Below are positions 22,901 to 35,570 of a stretch of DNA of 64,000 nt, piece after piece. The notes beneath the pieces were generated by a model. The model was not told the origin of the DNA and did not search any database. It saw only the letters and a program-made list of their open reading frames with translations. The DNA is taken from NCBI GenBank assembly GCA_038502055.1, contig JAXRKN010000018.1, forward strand, positions 62,001 through 126,000. The letters are read 5' to 3'. How positions within the stretch are numbered: the first letter of the stretch is position 1; each line of letters begins with the position of its first letter. This stretch comes from Tanytarsus gracilentus (Eukaryota > Arthropoda > Insecta > Diptera > Chironomidae). Made by a program: the position numbers and the translations under genes.

Positions 22901-25900
22901 TAATTAGCAAGAGATGATGATTAAATGAGTTTTTAGAATGTGAAAACGAGAAGAATTAATGGATTGCGAGTGTGAGCGTAAAAAATTAATGAAAAGTTGT
23001 GAAGAAGAAGAAGAAAACGGAGCGAAAAGAATAAGAAAGAAAATTTGATGAGTGAATATGAAATTTTTTGAGTTTTTTTAACTTTTCGAATTTATAATTT
23101 CAAGTTAGAATTTAAAAATTTCCGACAATTTTTTTTCAATAAATTTCTTGCTGTTTCTCAACTCATAAATTTAAAATAAAATTTAAGGAAAATTTAATAA
23201 CTTCCAGGATTTTTTACACTTTTTTGTTGAAAGTTTCTTCTGTATTTTTCTCTTATTTTTTTCTGTTTCTTCAGATTAAAATTTTTTAACAAAACAAATA
23301 AATCACACTCCAACTTTTCACAACTTTTAACTTAATTACTTAAATCGCTTATAATTGAATGATTTATGGCGTTTTAATGAACATAAAATGTCACAAAATT
23401 TCTCCATTCTGATTTCAAATTCCTAATTAAGAAGTTGGAAATTAATTAATTGGAGCTCAAGACTAAAGTAGAGTCTCATGGTAGAAAACACTTTAAAAGA
23501 AATCTCCAACTTTTTTCTATCTTAGACACCGGAGAGATTTATGTAATCTTCTAGGAAGGATTTAAGAGCAAATTTAAAGCGAGATTTGTTTGAGATGAAA
23601 TTAAATTAAGAGGCGAAAAGGTCGGTGACAGTTTAAAGGAGAAAATTTAAAATTTTGAGTAGTAAAATTAAAAATTTAAAAATATATTGAAAGAAAAATT
23701 TACCAAAAAATTAAAGCCAAAATTTTAAATTTTTGGTATTGGTATTAACAAAATTGTAGCTCTCAGGTATCTTTCGATCCTGGTCAGACGTAAACCAGCT
23801 TCGCAGCCACCGTCCAAAACTAAATTTTTTAATTTTAATTAAAAATTCCGAATTTTGATTTTTATAAAAATTATTTTTGAATTTAAAAATCAATTAAAAG
23901 TTAAAAAAAATTCTTCAAACTCTTAAGTCTTTGAATTAAAAATTTCCAACTTGAAAATCCCAGACGTAAATTTTCTTTCAACATTTTCCCGCCGATCTCG
24001 CTCACAAAAAATCTTATAAAGTGTCGTCTAGAAAAGAGAAAACACACAACGACGATGATTATGATGCTGATGGGTTGTAAAATGAGAGAAAATTTTCGTT
24101 TCGCATTTTTTTCGGCGTCTCCCACGAGTGTGATTAAAAATGAAAATTTATCGCTTATTAATATTTATTACATTTTTCCCTTTTCTCTCTCTCTCGACGC
24201 GTATTTCACGTTTTTATTTTATTTTTTAATTTCCCACATGCTCTCGCGCACAAATTAAAACCACAACAGGGGAGCGTAATGCAATCATAAAAAATATATA
24301 AAAAACAGCGAGGCGACAAAATCATGGAGAATTTATTTTTTGAGTATTTTTAGAAGTGAAAGTGAGAATTTTTTTCAGTGTCAAACGCTTTTTTATTGCA
24401 AAGTTTTGAAATGGCGAGGCGCAAATTGCTTTTATGATGATTAAATGTTGTAATGACTTTGTGTAAATCGGAATGGTTGGATATGAGAGAGTTAGGGAAG
24501 AAAAGGACAAAGTTTTTAAAAAATTTAAATAAAATTTTTGAATATTAGCTTTCGATTTTACTTTAAAAATTAAATTTTAAATTAATTTTTTGATTTTTTT
24601 AACACACAAACGAAATTATAGTCCTTCACCCTGAAATTTTTCAATACATTTTTCAAACTAAAACAAAGAAAATTCCCAAAATTTATATTTCCACCCACAG
24701 ACTCTCTCACTCATTTTTACGACTTTAATTTACATTTTTTGTGTGTGATTTCATTCTGCTGTTTTTTCTCTTCTTCTTTCTCCACATCACGCTGCATACA
24801 AATTTGATAATTTCTTTTTTCGGTACTTGAATGATGATGAAAATGTTCTGTCGCGTCGGAGCAGCAAAAAAAGTTTTATGATGTTTCCATTCATGATTCA
24901 ATCGGAGAGTAAAAAAAAGATTGCAGACGTCTCACATTGATTTTTTTAGGGGGAGGGAAAGAATGAAAAATGAGCGGGAAATTTTGTTTGATAAAAAAAA
25001 CTTGGTTGAGCGTTTTTTGAGTAGAATAAAATTTGCGATCATTAAATTTTCGAAAATATTTTTTAAAGTGATTTTTCATAAAAAATATCTCGAGTCAAAA
25101 ACATTCAACTCCACCTGTTGCCTCTCATCAAAAATAATAAAAAATATTTTCCAACGGCATATTTTTCACCCATAAATTTTTTCAGGAAAAGTCAGCGAGA
25201 AAAAAAATTGTAAACATCGGAAGGAAAACTCAAAGTCGAAAGCTGCAATTTTTTGTTGTTTGTCCAGACAACCGGAATTAAATCTTCTTCACTAAAAGTT
25301 TAAAGTTAAAAAGTTCAACGAACTGATTCTCAACTTTTCCTTGTTGATGGAAGGATTTGAAGATTTTTGAAGTGGAATCGACTCGACTCGAGATCGTCTT
25401 GATTGTCACAAGTGTTTATGAAGAGAAATTTATTGTTGAGGTTTTAAGTGGTTGAGTGGAATTAAATTAATTTAAAACAGGATGAAATTAAATGAGTAGA
25501 AAATGGATAAAAAATTATTGAATTTTTTTAAAAAATTTTTAACCGTCATAAATTCCATTAAATATTTTTTTTAACTTTAAACACCAAAAAAACTTAAAAA
25601 TCATCTTAAAAAACTTTTCAAAAAAAAAATCTCGAAATTTTTTCTCATTTTTCTTTCTCAACCCCTAAAATAATTTTTCAATTGTCACTTTTTCACTTTT
25701 TATTCATTCCAACAAAAATTTAAAAACTTTCTTCTTCTTCTTTCCACATCGACAACTTTCTGATTGTTGACAAAGCGACACAAAAAGAAGAAAAATAAAA
25801 ATTCTCGCGAGCGGTAAATCGAATTTGGGCTTGTTTTTGTTTCCAATTTTCGCTCTTTCCGCTTACACAATCACAAAAATTGCCAGATGACAATCGAACA

Positions 25901-27485
25901 TCACCTAAAGGAATTTTTTTATTGTGCTGATGTTTCACTTTGATTTATTTATCTAATGTTGATGATGTGTTGACATGAGAGGTAAATTTTTTGATGATGT
26001 GATTGAGGAAAATCAAAAAAAAATTCAGGTGTCATCAAAAAAATTTGAGGTGATTTTTTTAAAAAGATTTAAAGATTGAGCACTCGATTTTACACTAAAT
26101 TTTATATTTCAACCCATAAAAAATAAATCAGCAAAAGCCTCCCAGTCGACAATTCAATTTTTCAATGACAAATCTCAATTCAAACTGTCATCCAATTGTC
26201 AACATTTCATTTCTTATCGCACATAATAAATAAAGAAGCCAATAGCGCACAAATAAAAAAGTAAAATAAATATTTTTCGGTGTAAGTCGAGTAAACAGAA
26301 AATAAAGCGAGAATTGAATACTCAAATAGAGCATGAAAGAGATAAGCGAAGATCCAGAATGAAATATTTGAAAAAGATTTCTTACGAAGATGAATTTCAT
26401 TAAATTAATCATGATTGAGGGTAATAAAAGTGAGAGAGTGAAGTTAATCTGGCTGATGATGATGGTAGTGAGTGTGGGCGGAACATTAAGTACTTGAAAA
26501 GTGTGCCGGCTTTGATACTGGAAGATGAAAATTAAATCAAATGTGATTTGTTTATCAATTTACGCACTCAATTAAGCGTGAAATTTAATGTTCGAGTGAA
26601 GTTCATTCGCCTTGACATTCAATCTGAGACTTTTATTTACTTGATCGTAAATTATTTGAAAATTTTAGTTGATCGAGATTTTTGAAATTAAATTTTATTT
26701 TAACTAACTTTATTTGGATTTAATTTTTAATTGATTTTAAAAAATGTAAAAAATTATAAAATTAATATGAAACCTTTTAATTTATAATTTTTAAAGAATT
26801 TAAAACTGTCAACTCTAGGTGCATTGAACTGTCAAATTATGGTGCAATAATTTTACCTGTATTAAATAATTTAAAATAAAAAAAATAATTTAAATAGAAA
26901 AATGTTTCAAAAAATCCAAAACTAAGAACTCAACCCTTAAAAATCCTTCAAATATTTTTTAAAACAAATATTTTCCCTCAACTCAAACTCCACGTTTCAA
27001 TTAATTTTTTTTCCACCCGTCACCAACAATTTTCTCAATCATTCGATCTCAATTCTCAAATTAGCTCCATCAACGTTTACATAATCGTCTCAAAACCAGA
27101 TATCGACCTTTTGTTATCTTTATATTAATTTACACATGTGCCGTAAGTCAAATAGAAGTTTTTACATTTTGAGATCTGTTTCTGATGCGATAACAATTAG
27201 AAGAGATAAATTCATGTGGATTGAAGATGGATTTGGGATTACGTGGAGGTTGAATGAAGTCAATTTTGAATGCTTCCGGGGTTGAGTTTGGAATTTTTTA
27301 GTAAAGGATAAAAAATTTAATTTCGAAAATTTGTTAAAATTTATTTAATTTAAATTTTCAATATTTTAATCAACATTTTATTAATTTTTCAACAACAATC
27401 AAAACCTCGAAACAAAAAAATTATTTAAATATTTTCATCCACATTTAATTAATTGACTTTTCTCTTTACATTTCTCTCTCCACAG
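19916..27485 (+). other. Long non-coding stretch, proposed first intron of the DBH-like gene
   Basis: About 7.6 kb of AT-rich DNA with no coding region I can support. One island near 23740-23815 is clearly less AT-rich than its surroundings; its nature is unknown. Confidence 0.45.
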
Positions 27486-27725
27486 GATCAATTGTGCCAT
27501 CAAAAATTTTCAACCCTCAAATATAAAAGACAAAAGCACTCATGGCAGCACATCCAACGACATCAGCATGAATGTCAACGACAAAAAGCCACAAAATCAT
27601 TTTTATTAAAATGTCAACGCCAATGACACCATCAAGCCCACACACGATGCGTAACCCAATTTAAAAAAGAGCTCTAATTTTTTTTCGTAAACACTTTTTA
27701 AAAATTCATATCAAGTCATTTCGAA

Positions 27726-30700
27726 ATGAGATCAAAAATTTTCACCACAATAATTCTCATCGCGACACTCAGCAGCGGTGACTTTGCATATGAGAATCGC
27801 GTGCAAATGGATGAAAATTATTTGCTGCAGTGGAGCGTGAAGGTGACTGATATTGTCTTCGAAATGCAAGTGAAGTCGCATGGTTACATGGGATTTGGAT
27901 TGTCAAGAGATGGCACCGTCTATGGAGCGGATGTTTTTCTATCGTGGATGGATGATGGACATATCTTCTTTTATGTGAGTTGAATTATTTTCTTGCGACT
28001 GAAATGAGCATGCGATTTGCACTGAAACGGAATGATTTGATTAATGTATGGTGGGATGAAGACGAGGGTTGGAAACTTAGAATTTAAAAATTTTATTTTT
28101 TAAAATATGAAATTATCTTAAAAAAATATCCTTAAACCTGAGTTTCTCACCCTTTTTTACATTTTATCCACTCCTTCACGCTTCTCTAACCCCCAAGCTC
28201 GGACAAGATGAGTCAAGAGTTGAATGGACTTGAGTAATGATGTTGTTGTAGACTGAAAAGACAATTCATCGTAAATATTCTTTCATGTGTATAATGGTAG
28301 GGATGTGGACGAGTTTAAGTGCCTCAAAATCCTCTTAAAGCAGGATTTGAAATTGTCAGTGCATGAGCTGGCTTATGAGGATGTGGCCAAAGGGCGAATG
28401 ATTTAAGTTGAAATTTGGGATGAGAGAAAATTAAGTTTTGTGTGAATTTAAAGCTTATTTAGGGAGTTTAAAATAACCCAGTTATGGACATAGAATTTAT
28501 TTTGAGGTTTTAAATATTTTAAGTGTCAAAATTTCAATGGAAAGAAATTTTTTGTTAATAGTAATAATAATTTTTTCCGTGTCCATCCGTTGACAAATAA
28601 ATTTGTATCAAAATTTCAAATTACACCAACAAAATTGTTCTAAACACCTCAAAGTTGATTTTAATCCTTTTAAATCTTTTTAGAATCAAACTCAAACTTT
28701 CAACTAGTTTCATTAAACAAACTTGACCCAAAGTAAATTTACTTTTGAACCCTTAAAAAGGTATCGATGGAAAAACAGTTTTAAGATATTTGAGATGCGG
28801 ATCTTTTCAAAAATTCCGGACGTGTCGGAGAGACCTTTTGATTGCGTTCTCAATTTCGCATCCTAAATCAACATTTCGTCCTTGAAAAAGTTCGCAATCT
28901 TCGCCCGAGCATCTCGAGTCCACTTTTAAAATTCTCGAGCCTGTCATTAATTTTCCTCCCACCACTACTCGCGCAATTCACCATTGAATAATTAAATTTC
29001 CATTTTCTTATCATCATTTTCTTGCTCTAAATGATTTTGAGCTCTCTCAAGATGAAAAATCCAATTTTTATCTTGTGAATTTTTTAAAGCGAACGAATCT
29101 GCAAGAATGTCACTATTGAGACACTTTTTTTAAGCATTTCAACTTAAATCTTCCTTTCGCTGCTCGTGACAGAGGAAATATAGAATGAGATGAGAAGGAA
29201 ATAATCTAGGAAAATGTGCAGTGAATAATGAAGGACGTGGACCAAGGGGTGGACGCTCAAGTAATTTTTAAAAAATATTTGAAATAAATTTAAAATTGTT
29301 TTTAAAAAATTTTTTTAAAAATATTTAAATTTTCAACCCCTTGAAATTTTGTTCTCTCTATTTTCACTCCCTCACTGCCAGCGATCTAAAACAACTTAAT
29401 TCACATCACTTGGGATTGTTTTCCGCTTTATTTTTTCCTTTCCTGCCTTCATTTCCTTCCAACATTTTTCAACTGAGCGCTGTGTACTTTTATTAATGGT
29501 TCACATGACAATTCTCAATTTTTGCCTTTTTACATCTCGTTGATTTCTTTTCTTTCGCTTCGACGAGAAAAAATGAAAATAATGGCAAATAATGGGCTTC
29601 TCGATATCACTTTTTTATTTTGAGGCAAAACGGATTAGGAATTGTGGAAACAGTGAAATGAGTTTTGGGTAAAGGTATCGATTTAATGTCAATGGATAGA
29701 AAAAAGAGGAATTTTGGATTATTTTTCATTTTTGGTAACAAAGCAATTGAGTTTCAGTGGTGAGAAGAAAAATTTAGGAATTGAATTAAATTTTCTTTGA
29801 ATTTTTTTTGAAAAAATATCCAAAATATTTAAAAAATAAATTTTTTTAAAAACAAATTTAATTTAAAAATTAACCAAAATATTTAAAAAATTAATTAACA
29901 AAATTTATAAATTTTTTTAAAACTAAAATTTGATTTCATAAAAATTAGAAAAGTTTATTAAAAAAATAATTCATGTCCTCAAACATCATTGAAAATAAAA
30001 ATAAATTCATCCATTTAAAAACCGTTACGTGATGTCTTAAATTGAGTCCTAAATTTTACCTCCAAACCCTCAAAAAATCTTCAAAATTTTCCTCATAAAA
30101 TTATGAGCCCTTTTTTCATCAGGCAAAAAGTCGTTCGAGCTTCTCTAAAAGCCTTCTTCTCAACCCACACATGTTCATCCACAAAAACCCTTTAAAGGGT
30201 TTCAATGAAAACTTAATAAAATGAATCCTTTCAATTTTCTAACTTTAGCTTATATTAAAGAAAGGGTGACCAGGTTATTTTTGAAAAACATCGAAGAACA
30301 TTTTATTTTATTTTTAAATTTTTTGTTTTGAATTCCTGAAAATATATTTAGAATTTTCTTGAATACATTCACAAATCTGGTCAGCTTATTTATGAAGAAT
30401 TTTCATGGTGAATTCACATTGAAAAATTGACTCAATTTCCATTAAAAAAGAAAGTTTTAAAAATTATAAATTTATATTTAAAAAAATTTAGTGTTTTTCT
30501 TAAAAAAATCTTGCCATCAAAATATTTCTTTGATGATAAAAATTTAATGACAAAAAATTCCATAAAAGTCATAAAAAAATTTCACTAAATCCACCTCAAA
30601 TCTCTTAACAAAAAAATCTCTTTCTCTACTTTTTATTATTTCCATAATTCACTTCACTATTCACGAAATTTTTTTCCTCCCTTTTCTTTTCACAACACAC

Positions 30701-33700
30701 AAAAAAAACTGTTACTGAATCGAGCGGGTTGAGAGCTTTTCAGGGTGAACGTAGTTGAGTGGAGCTGAATGATTTATGTCTCACATGTACACTCGTCGTC
30801 ATATCGTATGTTGATGTCTTTCTTCTGCCTCTGCCCTCCCCTCATTCATGATTCACATGTGAAATTCCCTCTTTTCACATTCTCAGGGCGTTCTTGGTAA
30901 CGTAGAAAACACACACGAACACTTGAGCAGGTTTTTTCTTCTCTCCGCTTCGAGTGTCTCGTTTTTCGTGAGTTGAATGAATTTTTCCTTTTTTTTCGGG
31001 TGAATGAGAAAAATGAGACAAATTTAAAAAAGGTGGACAAAAGCGTGACTGTTATGAAAGGACACTAAGTGAGTTATTTAAGAAACCTGAATGGGATATG
31101 AAAATTTTATTAAAGTTGGAAAAATTGAGCTTTCAGAGTTCGAAAAAATATTTATGGGTTTTTTGACTTGTGCAACTCACATTGCAATGCATTGGAAATT
31201 TTTAGGCGATGTTTGTGAAATTTTTTAACATTTTTTAATTTTATCTTGCCATTGTAATTAAGTACAACTTTTCAATTTATTCAAAATTTACCATTTTCGT
31301 CATTTATTAATTTTTAATGTCATTTTACTTAAATTTTATTAATTCACTTTAAAATTTCAAGCTTTAAAAAATAATTTAATCAAATTGTAAAAATTCCCCC
31401 AAAATATTCAAATCACGTTTTAATCCGCAACTTGCTTCAGCTAAAAATGACACAAATCATTCTAATTCACATCGCATGCTCAACTGACATATTTTCTTCC
31501 TCTTTTATCATAAATTATTTTCACCCCAACACTCAAATAAAGTTTTAATTATTTTTTCATAATTTTTGCAGGATTGTCACATAAGAACTCACACGCAAAC
31601 CCACGAACCGGTTGTTGACTCATCGCAGGATTATGAAGTGCTCGCGGGCAGCGAAAATGCGACACACACAATATTAAGATTTAAGAGAAAATTAAATACT
31701 TGTGATGATAAATTTGATGTTCCGATTACGGTGAGTTTTGAAGATTTTAATTTAAATTTTAATCAAATTTAATTTCCCTTCTCAGAACGACACAATGCAC
31801 GTGATTTTTCTTTATCACGATGAAAAACCAAAGCGAGGTCAAATGAAAAGCGAAAACACTCTCAATCCAATGCTCGCAATTCAATCGATTCGTCCACTTC
31901 TCCTTCTCCAGCGAAGTCCAACACTCTTTCAAAATCCATCCGACATCATCGAGATACGAAATGAAAAAGTTAAAATTTCGCCACCCGGTTTACACAAATG
32001 GTGTCGAAGTTACAAAATCATTCACAAAAATCACCAAATTATTCGCTATGAAGCGACTTTTAATCCACCCGAGGCGGAAAATTTCATTACTTCCATGCGA
32101 CTTTACGAGTGTCGAAAGCCAATTAGTGAAAATTTTAATAGTGATTGCAGTGAAAAAATTAAAAACGATCGAAAATGCTTGAGCACGATTGCAACATGGA
32201 CGAAAGGTTCGGATGGCTTCACTTTTCCATCCGATGTCGGTTATCCACTGGATGCCTCAATTTCCGACAATTTCCTCCTTGAAATTCATTATCAGGACGC
32301 CGATCTCATTGACAGTTCGGGCTTTCGAATTTTTCACACAAGCGAACGGCGGAAATTCGATGCCGGCAGCATTTCCATCAACATTCGACCGAATTTCCTT
32401 CACATTATCGCACCGGGCTATTATCGAGTTGTGTCTGTCGGTTATTGTTCGTCTAATTGCACACAAAAAATTGACAATTTAAATGTTTTTGGTGTCTCAT
32501 TGTTGACACATAGTGCGGGCACAAAAGTGAAAATTTCTCTCGTCAGAAACGGCGAAGAACTTGAGCCACTCGCTGAGGACTCAAATATCATTCCAAATTA
32601 TCTCGAGACAAGACTGTTAAGAAATTCCAGAAGTGTTCAAGCTGGCGATCATCTCTCGGTCGAGTGCACTTATAATACATTCAAACGTGAACGATTTACA
32701 CTCGGCGGTGAGTCGTCGAATGAGGAAGTTTGTATGGCGAATTTACTTTACTATCCAAGGCAGGAGCAGCTTGTCGCATGCAGCTCACAATCAAAAATAT
32801 CCGATGTCCTCAAGGCACTGGGAATCGAGGAACTTGGGTTCGTTAAACATTTGATTTTTTTTCAACTGGGTGGGAGATGATTTATGGAAGAGAAATGTGA
32901 AAAATTTGTAAAATGTGTAAAATTTTAAGTTTATTACAAAAAAAATTAAAGCTTCACTTTTAATCTCAAATTTATCAATTTAAATTTAAGTTTCCACCTT
33001 TTGCAACCTCAAATTTTCCCTCCAATCATTTCTCATCTATCTCTTACTTTATCACAAAACCTAACAACTGGAAAATTTATTTTTCCTTCATACAAATAAT
33101 TTTTCTTTCTTCTTCAATTCCTCAAACAGGAAATCGAGTAATCAAACAGTCATAACGAAACCGGATAGATATGCCGGAAGGACGTTAGAGAAGCATCTCG
33201 AGTTGTACGATTGGAAAAATGAATTTTTTACCTTTGAGAGCATCATTAAGACATCGCCATATGACGGCGTATGCAGCGGTGCTTTCTCAACCGGGAGAGT
33301 GAGTTTAAAATATTCTAAAAATCTCTCGATGAATTTTCGAGTTATTTATATTCAAACAAGATCAAATTTCATCATTAATTATTCCATCGACAGCAATTAA
33401 GTTTCATCACTATGAAATTAAATCTCATTTTGCATCGAGCTATGACCTAAAATAACCTCTCGACCCTTCCTCATGAAATTTTAATGTAAAACTTCTCTCA
33501 TTCCACACAGATAACCGGAACCATTCCAGTAATCAACAGACCATTTCGCCCACCCGACATCTCCTGCTCAAGCACTCCAAATAAATTCAACAATGAGGAG
33601 GAAACTCATGAAAATTCAATAGATGGCGAGGAGAAAAGTAAAGCAGTACGAAGTCCTTCAACTTTCCAACAACAGAGATCCGGTAATGAATGCAACCAGG

Positions 33701-33750
33701 CAACGGCAGTTCTCATTATCATTGCAATCATCTGCATCGTTGCTGTATAA
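27726..33750 (+). CDS. DBH-like (MOXD1-type) protein with most copper ligands lost
   Basis: Dopamine-beta-hydroxylase-like family: DOMON domain plus two copper monooxygenase lobes. Exons 27726-27974, 31572-31730, 31786-32837, 33130-33298 and 33511-33750 join in phase to 622 residues. Signal peptide to about residue 21, DOMON at about 24-148 (GYMGFGLS, then SQDYEVL and THTILRFKRKL), then the copper lobes. Active family members use HH, H, HxH and M ligands. Here HH is T238-S239 (ITSMRLYEC), the third His is kept (H304, EIHYQ), HxH is L376xH378 (LLTHSAG) and the Met is V451 (NEEVC). Four of six ligands are replaced while structural cysteines remain, so oxygenase activity is unlikely. The C-terminus ends in about 15 hydrophobic residues (ATAVLIIIAIICIVAV), a membrane helix or GPI-type tail. 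Intron 1 of the coding part is 3.6 kb. Confidence 0.9.
27975..31571 (+). other. 3.6-kb intron of the DBH-like gene
   Basis: Splits the DOMON domain between HIFFY and DCHIR, both phase 0. AT-rich; no nested gene recognised. Confidence 0.8.
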
Positions 33751-35387
33751 AATTTTAACGCTTTTAAAGGAGGAAAAAAAGAGAGGTGAAAATTTCAATT
33801 TTAAATTAAAGAAGGGTAAAAAAATAAAAGTTTTAAGAAAGTACAGTGAAGGTTGGCGAATAATTAGTTTTCTTCTCGTTCACTTGTCAAAACTTTTCTT
33901 GATTTACTTATTTTTTTATCAAATATAAGTTTAGTTACAAAATTACGCGGGAAATTTAAAAAATTAAATTTTAATTGACTGTTAAACTGTTTTGGTTAAA
34001 AATTTAATCTGGTTAATTAAAAAATAACAACAAAAAAAATTAAAAATAGAAAATATTTTTTTAAAATTAAATGTTCTTAATTTAATTAAAAAAATTAATT
34101 TTATTCAAAAATTTATAAATTTTTTAATTATTTTGCAACATTTCACTGTAATTTCTTCAAAGTTTCAACATTTTCTCATTTTTTTTTGTTTACGATAGAA
34201 AAAAGCTCTGGAACTTTTTAATTATTCACTGCAGATGTGAAATATGAGAAGAGATGGAGGGTGAGACAAAAAAGGATGAGGAAGAAATTGAAAAAAATAG
34301 TAAGACGAAGAAATTGTTCAATAAAAAAGAAAGTTGAAAGGGAAGTGGAGAAAATGGTTTCTGAGGTTTGATGGAAGAATGATGGAATTTATATTAAATT
34401 TCAAGTTTTTCATCAGGGAATAATTGAAGAGTGAAGAATTGTGAAGAAAACCTCAAGTTAAAGAAAAATTCAAGTGAAAATCTTTAAAATTTTCCGATCT
34501 CAAATCATCCCACACGTCTCGAAATAACTTTTAAATCTTCTTTTCATCGCTTCCAGTCTGACCTCATTCATCCCTCACCCAATTTTCAGAAAAACTTTTT
34601 TACAACTTTCTCAATTAAACTTTAAATCAAAAAAAAACAAGAAAGTCTTTCATGCAATCTCTCAAACCCACTTCAGTGTCGTTCTCATTCATCGCGCGAG
34701 CGAGAGAACAATTGAGGGAATGAAAATCAATGATTGTGTGCATGTGGGCTGAATGGCAAAAGCTCGCATTGAAAAAGGCGTAAATCAATGAAATAAAATT
34801 TGTTGTTGAATGGGCGAAAGAGAACTGAAATTGAATGTTGAATGGAATTTAATATTATCGAGGAAAAAAGGTTATGAAATTTGCGAGGGATGAAAAGTTA
34901 AATTTATTTTAAGAAATAATTTTTTGAACTTTTCTCTTAACCAATTGGAATTAAGACCATCCAAACATCAATAAGAAACCGTTTAGTTTTCATTTCCTTC
35001 GTGGTTGAAAATTGATGTAATAATGGCAATCAAATAACGATACCGAAATGGAAACCGAAAGATTTTCTCACATATGCCCATCCATTCACTCACATCCCCA
35101 TTGTTCTTTTCCCTCTTTTCATAACCGACGTAAATAATTTCATCCCTCCAACCACACTCGCACGTTGAATTGCGAGAGAAAAATCATTTAATGTGAAAAA
35201 TGAGGCAATTTAGGAAAGGCGAGAAGGAAAAATAGATAAAAGTTGTAATAAAAACCTACAAAAAACTCCGCAAGTCAACGTGTTTGTGCTCATGTGGGCT
35301 TATTTTGAAGATTAAGAAGAATTTTAAGAGAAAAAAATTTGTAAGAATTAAAAAATGTAAATTTTAAAGCGAATTATGATTTTCAAG
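33751..35387. other. Intergenic after the DBH-like gene
   Basis: AT-rich, including the DBH-like 3' UTR; no gene seen. Confidence 0.5.
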
Positions 35388-35570
35388 AGGGGTTCTAAGT
35401 TTACCGGTTTTTTTAATTTTTGAAAACACGAAAAATATTTTCATTAAAAATCACAATTTGAAAAAAAAACAGAAAAAACTTTAACCGGTAATTTTTTTCA
35501 TGTCTCAATTTTAAGTTCAGTTAAAAATTGTTATCTTCAAAACTTCTAAAAATTTTATTATAGAACCCCT
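35388..35570. mobile_element. Small inverted-repeat (MITE-like) element
   Basis: AGGGGTTCTA at 35388-35397 is mirrored by its reverse complement at 35561-35570. An inner pair, TTACCGGTT (35401-35409) and AACCGGTAA (35483-35491), is also inverted. The 183-bp unit has no coding capacity. TTCAA lies near both outer ends and could be the target duplication. Confidence 0.45.

Noticed and set aside
26188..26412. 74-residue hydrophobic minus-strand frame
   Set aside because: Hydrophobicity follows from T-rich codons; no start context, splice sites or relatives.
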